Under the pieces are notes generated by a model. The model had not been told where the DNA came from. It did no database searches and was given only the letters and a program-made list of their open reading frames with translations. DNA of 64,000 nucleotides from NCBI RefSeq assembly GCF_003058325.1, contig NZ_CP028843.1, forward strand, positions 797,501 through 861,500, read 5' to 3'. The DNA is from Methylobacterium currus (lineage in GTDB: Bacteria > Pseudomonadota > Alphaproteobacteria > Rhizobiales > Beijerinckiaceae). A program made the position numbers and the translations under genes. Positions within the stretch are counted from its first letter, which is position 1, and each line of letters starts with the position of its first letter. Below are positions 60,948 to 64,000 of the stretch, one piece after another.

Positions 60948-61276
60948 CCGCCGGCGCCCGCGGCGAGCGGCGCGTCGCAGGACCGTGCCGCCGCCCAGGC
61001 CACGGCGAAGCCCGGATGGACGACGAAATCCACCCCCTCCCGCCGGTACCAGCCGTTCACCGCCGGCAGGTGGCCTCGTCCGTGGACGGCGATCGTCACG
61101 AGGCTCAGGATGGTCGCGGGACCATCCGCCGGGCCGTGCGCCCGCAGCGCGGCCGGACTCATCGTGCCCTGCGCCGCGAAGGCATCGATCAGCGCGAGGG
61201 AGCGATTCTCCGGGACCACCCGCGCCCGGACCCGGATCTGCCGGCGCGCCCGATAGGCCGCCGCTGCCCAGTCCAT
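60944..61276 (-). CDS. Hypothetical protein, first gene of an overlapping small pair
   Basis: 110 residues from ATG 61276. Begins MDWAAAAYRARRQIRVRARV, then ENRSLALIDAFAAQGTMSPA and AAVN-type GHLPAVNGWYRREGVDF, ending Ala/Gly-rich. No signal peptide, membrane helix or known motif. It overlaps the downstream gene by four bases. An upstream in-frame GTG/ATG would add 21 basic residues and is less likely. Confidence 0.68.
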   Translation of the reverse strand: MDWAAAAYRARRQIRVRARVVPENRSLALIDAFAAQGTMSPAALRAHGPADGPATILSLVTIAVHGRGHLPAVNGWYRREGVDFVVHPGFAVAWAAARSCDAPLAAGAGG

Positions 61277-61376
61277 TCTGAGTCCCGCCTCCCCGATGTC
61301 TCGCACCCGGGAGCATCGGCGGCCCGGGGGCGATGTCAAGGTCCCGCGCCGGCGCAGCCGCGCAATCCCTGGCGCC

Positions 61377-61925
61377 TCACCCGGCGACGAGGCCCGCCCC
61401 GGCGGCGGGCGGCAGGGGCACGCCCGGCGGGGACCACGCCATCGCGTAATGCGGCGGGCGCACCGCCGTGACCCGGAAGCCCAGGCGCTCGTACAGGGCC
61501 CGCCCGTCCGTGGCGCCGACCATCGGGGTGGACAGGGTGATCGGCAGGCGCACCCGTTCGGCCGCCGCCTGCAGGCTGCGGACGAGATCGGTGCCGATGC
61601 CCTTGCCGCGGGCCGCGGCCGCGACCTGAAGCTCGGAGAGGCGCCAATCGGCCCGGCCGAGATCGATGACGACGCGGCCGACCGCCTGCCCGGTCCGCTC
61701 GAGGATGAAGTCGAGATGCTCGGGATACGCCGTCTCCAGCCCCGCCCGCAGAGCCGCGTATTGCTGCTCGTAGAGCGCCTGGAGCATGTCGCGGTCGTCC
61801 CCCGCCAGGGAGAGCCAGGGTCGCGATTCCACGAAGAGCTGGAGCAGGAAGGCCTGGTCGGACGGGCGGGGCGGGCGCAAGCCCAGTCCGCCGAAGAGCG
61901 GGAGGGAACCGGAAGGGGCGGCCAT
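61377..61925 (-). CDS. GNAT family N-acetyltransferase
   Basis: 182 residues. GNAT core: RLSELQVAAAARGKGIGTDL with the acetyl-CoA loop R-G-K-G-I-G, then the ALYERLGFRV helix-strand near the C-terminus. The N-terminal region (LRPPRPSDQAFLLQLFVESR) fits acetyltransferases often found beside tail-collar proteins and DUF6916 genes. The substrate is unknown. It lies 77 bases after the DUF6916 gene, with a terminator hairpin in between. Confidence 0.88.
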   Translation of the reverse strand: MAAPSGSLPLFGGLGLRPPRPSDQAFLLQLFVESRPWLSLAGDDRDMLQALYEQQYAALRAGLETAYPEHLDFILERTGQAVGRVVIDLGRADWRLSELQVAAAARGKGIGTDLVRSLQAAAERVRLPITLSTPMVGATDGRALYERLGFRVTAVRPPHYAMAWSPPGVPLPPAAGAGLVAG

Positions 61926-61960
61926 GCGGCGGATGTCCTGTCGAAGCGGGCGGCGAGGAA

Positions 61961-61994
61961 GGCGGCCCGCGCCTGCGGGGAGGCGCGGGCCGCC
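61961..61994 (-). terminator. Terminator hairpin after the DUF6916 gene
   Basis: 13-bp perfect stem (61961-61973 with 61982-61994) and an eight-base loop, nine bases after the DUF6916 stop. Confidence 0.75.
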
Positions 61995-62002
61995 CGCCGC
62001 CG

Positions 62003-62329
62003 TCAGTTGAACACCGCCTGGAAGGCGGCGTGGCCCGGCGGCAGCCCGGTGGGCAGGATGCGCTCGAGATAGAGCGGCCCGACCGTGCCGAGGGCCGGGT
62101 GCGAGACCAGGCAGTGGCCGCCCGCGAAGGCGCCGACGGCCTCCGCGGGGCAGGAGAAGACGAGGCTGAACGCCGTGCGGTCGCTTCCCGGCATGGTGGT
62201 GCGGGGATGCTCGTCGCAGCGCGCCAGGATCGTGGCCACGACCGGCCCGTCCGCGCCGTGCAGCGTGAACGCCTCGCCCTGGACAGGGGCGAAGAGCGCG
62301 GCGGACAGGGTGTCGAGGGCCGCGGTCAC
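62003..62329 (-). CDS. DUF6916-like protein
   Basis: 108 residues from GTG 62329, which overlaps the stop of the tail-collar gene (GTGA). Beta-rich, soluble: FAPVQGEAFTLHGADGPVVA, then FSLVFSCPAE and SHPALGTVGPLYLERILP. This order resembles DUF6916, a small family linked to tail-collar (MdpB-type) proteins. Function unknown; the coupling suggests it assembles with, or is exported together with, the tail-collar protein. Confidence 0.72.
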   Translation of the reverse strand: MTAALDTLSAALFAPVQGEAFTLHGADGPVVATILARCDEHPRTTMPGSDRTAFSLVFSCPAEAVGAFAGGHCLVSHPALGTVGPLYLERILPTGLPPGHAAFQAVFN

Positions 62330-63012
62330 GGGCGGTCCGGGTAGATGCCCGTCACGGCGATCAGGAAGGTGAGGGCGAGCGAGGGCTGGAAGCTGGGGAA
62401 CCCCGTGCCGCCGCCCGACGCGGCGATCGTCACGCTGCCGCCCGTCACCGTGTTGATGGTCACGTCCTTCTGCGGGATCGTGGGCGTGCCGGTCACCGTG
62501 ACCGACTCGGTGGCGAGCGCGGTGATGTTCGCGGCGGGGGGGACGGTGCCGTAGTTCTTGACCGCAGCACCGGTTCCCGCGGCCAGCATGGTGGTCGTCG
62601 ACGGCGCGCCCGCCGTCCCGGCCACGGTCGAGGCGTTCACCTTGACCGCCAGGTCGCCGGTCGTCCCCGGGATGGTGACCGGCAGGGGCCCCGTCGTCGC
62701 CGTGAACGTCGCCGTATGGGTGTGGAGCGGCAGGTTGGCCACGTTGAGCACGGTGCTCTCGGTCCCGTACTGCCTCGCCAGATTGTAGACGGTGCTGCTC
62801 AACGTGGATTTGCCGGTCCCGATCGCGGTGCGGCCGGACAGGTTCGGCAGGCCGAACGTTCCCTGGCTTTGGTCGCCGCCGTAGAGATTGCCGATGAGTG
62901 AGAGCAGCGCTTGGTATTGGCGGGTTTCTACGACCTGACCTTGGCACTTCATGTAGCCTACAGGCGCCCATTCGAAGGGAATCATGAAGATCATACCGAG
63001 CATTGGTTCCAT
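62326..63012 (-). CDS. Phage tail-collar domain protein (MdpB-like)
   Basis: 228 residues. The N-terminal collar domain reads GMIFMIPFEWAPVGYMKCQG, LLSLIGNLYGGDQSQGTFGL and PNLSGRTAIGTG, the standard tail-collar/microcystin-dependent-protein pattern. The middle is Thr/Ala/Val-rich and repetitive, and a final strand (SLALTFLIAVTGIYP) closes the fold. Such proteins form trimeric fibres in phages but are also encoded as chromosomal clusters with no phage genes, as here. AAGGA precedes ATG 63012. No capsid, baseplate or sheath gene is in the window. Confidence 0.88.
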   Translation of the reverse strand: MEPMLGMIFMIPFEWAPVGYMKCQGQVVETRQYQALLSLIGNLYGGDQSQGTFGLPNLSGRTAIGTGKSTLSSTVYNLARQYGTESTVLNVANLPLHTHTATFTATTGPLPVTIPGTTGDLAVKVNASTVAGTAGAPSTTTMLAAGTGAAVKNYGTVPPAANITALATESVTVTGTPTIPQKDVTINTVTGGSVTIAASGGGTGFPSFQPSLALTFLIAVTGIYPDRP

Positions 63013-63060
63013 GATGCAGGATCCTTCGACGGGTTACGACGGCCATAAATGACGAAAAAT

Positions 63061-63084
63061 ATCGATCATCACTCGATGATCGAT
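63061..63084. promoter_or_regulatory. 10-bp inverted repeat in the leader of the tail-collar gene
   Basis: ATCGATCATC (63061-63070) and GATGATCGAT (63075-63084) flank a four-base loop, 49 bases upstream of the tail-collar start. It could be an operator or an mRNA hairpin. Confidence 0.55.
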
Positions 63085-63598
63085 TCGTCTGGCGCTTCAA
63101 GCAATAGTCGGAAGTGCCTCGATCATGCAAGGTGGAATTTGAAAATGAGATTTTCACGGTATTTCTGTTCGCGCTAGAACCTGTGCGATGCGTCAGATTA
63201 CGATATGACAAAAAACTAACGAAAAACTCAGGGACATGGAGCGCCGCTTGATCGTGATGAACCGGCGCGGTTGACCGGCCTATACGATGATCCCTGACGG
63301 GGCGGCGCCGGGGCCCGTGCCTTCGATGAGGCCCGGGGGCACCAAAACACCCCGCGGATGGATGTCCGGATGCCCCCGTTAATCTCTCTCGCGCCGAGCT
63401 TCGTCGGTGCCCCCTCGCAGCCGCGCCCAGGCGAGATGGCTCGGCCGCTCGGGAAGTCGTTGGTCTGGGGATTTCGGGCGCCATCCTGAAATTCGCGACA
63501 TAATCGCAATTATACCGATCGCAAATGACAAATATTATGTACATTACCTAGATAAATAAATAAAAACAGTAATAAAAGTCATTTTTATTGTATTTGCA

Positions 63599-63628
63599 TT
63601 GAAGAAGACAGCTCACAATTGTTATATC
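63599..63628 (+). promoter_or_regulatory. Possible promoter facing the right-edge gene
   Basis: TTGAAG (63599-63604), 18 bases, TATATC (63623-63628), in the AT-rich stretch about 190 bases before the truncated gene. AT-rich DNA produces such matches by chance, so the call is weak. Confidence 0.3.
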
Positions 63629-63815
63629 ATGAGGACGAACGCAGTGCAAAAATGACACCGTTCCGGAAATTTGCGGATTATTCCTGATAGAGAAGACATT
63701 TTCCCCTATCGCAATGTGCGCCCTGTCGGCATTTTGGCCTCCGATAGGCATGACTGGGCTACGCCATCTGCGTCAGCGGCGATGGTCCGCCCCATTCGTA
63801 TTTCGAGGCAAGGCC

Positions 63816-64000
63816 ATGGCGTTGAAACTTCTGACACTGACAGGATCTACTACTGGATCTGCTAATCCCATCGATTTTTACTATGGATTATCAGTAGATT
63901 CGACGAAATATATTGGAACGACGTATGGACAGGCTTCTGGAGGCGGTCCATCTTATTCGTTTAGTTTCAATTATCTTGCGGATGAGAACAATCCCGCGGT
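63816..64000 (+). CDS. Truncated AT-rich gene, possible surface or repeat protein N-terminus
   Basis: 61 codons are visible before the window ends. ATG 63816 follows GGCAAGG. The protein begins MALKLLTLTGSTTGSANPID and continues with FYYGLSVDSTKYIGTTYGQA and SGGGPSYSFNYLADENNP, rich in Ser, Thr, Gly and Tyr with no signal peptide, as in secreted repetitive surface proteins with C-terminal export signals. Codon use (many A/T third positions) differs strongly from all other genes here, suggesting transfer. Function cannot be assigned from this fragment. Confidence 0.6.
   Translation, partial: MALKLLTLTGSTTGSANPIDFYYGLSVDSTKYIGTTYGQASGGGPSYSFSFNYLADENNPA

Larger units (their letters stand above)
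63013..63815. other. AT-rich intergenic region upstream of the tail-collar gene
   Basis: 803 bases without a convincing gene. It is much lower in GC than the rest of the window, most sharply around 63490-63660, where runs such as AAATAAATAAAAA occur. It holds a 10-bp inverted repeat near the tail-collar gene and a weak promoter candidate towards the right-hand gene. Open frames inside it are short and unconvincing. Confidence 0.6.

Noticed and set aside
61377..63012. Prophage remnant
   Set aside because: Only one tail-collar gene is present; such genes occur in bacterial chromosomes without phages, and no integrase, capsid or attachment site was seen.
63228..63751. Short frames in the AT-rich region on the minus strand
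   Set aside because: No ribosome site, no plausible fold and overlapping stop-rich DNA; treated as intergenic.

Overview
The window is about 64 kb of very GC-rich chromosomal DNA with densely packed genes and ATGA/GTGA overlaps. RegB/RegA, an intracellular PHB depolymerase, OpgD, IalB, a LOV kinase and an SLC5-type kinase together point to a Rhizobiales alphaproteobacterium, most likely Methylobacterium or a close relative. That assignment comes from gene content and base composition, not from a marker gene. I saw no rRNA, tRNA, CRISPR array, transposase or integrase.

Layout. 1-3.2 kb (minus): a single-domain response regulator, a CheC-type phosphatase and a truncated LOV-PAS-PAS histidine kinase form one operon. 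3.4-7.3 kb (minus): a large periplasmic L,D-transpeptidase and a sigma-54 response regulator. 7.6-16 kb: M3 peptidase, CorA/ZntB transporter, DMT exporter, HSL-type hydrolase, DUF6460 protein, MATE exporter, GFA protein and a methyltransferase. 16-18 kb: DUF952/pyrD and an S24-like regulator that has lost its nucleophile. 18.3-22.9 kb: an SLC5-PAS-kinase-receiver fusion, then a SmtB-type repressor overlapping a 57-residue metallothionein behind a perfect palindromic operator, and a small acidic secreted protein. 23-29.7 kb: glycogen metabolism (glgA, a GH13 enzyme, divergent glgP). 30-34.3 kb: opgD with a small membrane protein, a GGT-family enzyme and a methyltransferase. 34.5-38.1 kb: the redox pair regA/regB divergent from phaZ. 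38.3-44.5 kb: a YgjP-like metalloprotease, secreted proteins including IalB, and two tandem family-2 glycosyltransferases. 44.6-48.9 kb: purC, an HpcH/HpaI aldolase, an esterase, an AlkA-type glycosylase and gluQRS. 49.2-54.3 kb: a tetR-MFP-RND efflux operon with a palindromic operator. 54.4-61.9 kb: a 59-residue gene, a DJ-1/PfpI protein, ppiD-trpE, tpiA, an overlapping pair of unknown small genes and a GNAT. 62-64 kb: a tail-collar (MdpB-type) protein with a DUF6916 partner, then an AT-rich stretch leading into a truncated AT-rich gene at the right edge.

The window is rich in signal transduction (blue light, redox, metals, probable transported solutes) and in carbon storage (glycogen, PHB). 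The likeliest underexplored units are the LOV kinase/CheC/receiver operon, the smtB-bmtA cassette, the overlapping small pair at 60.6-61.3 kb, and the tail-collar/DUF6916 locus beside the AT-rich right edge. Short repeats and hairpins that overlap stop codons recur at several gene ends.
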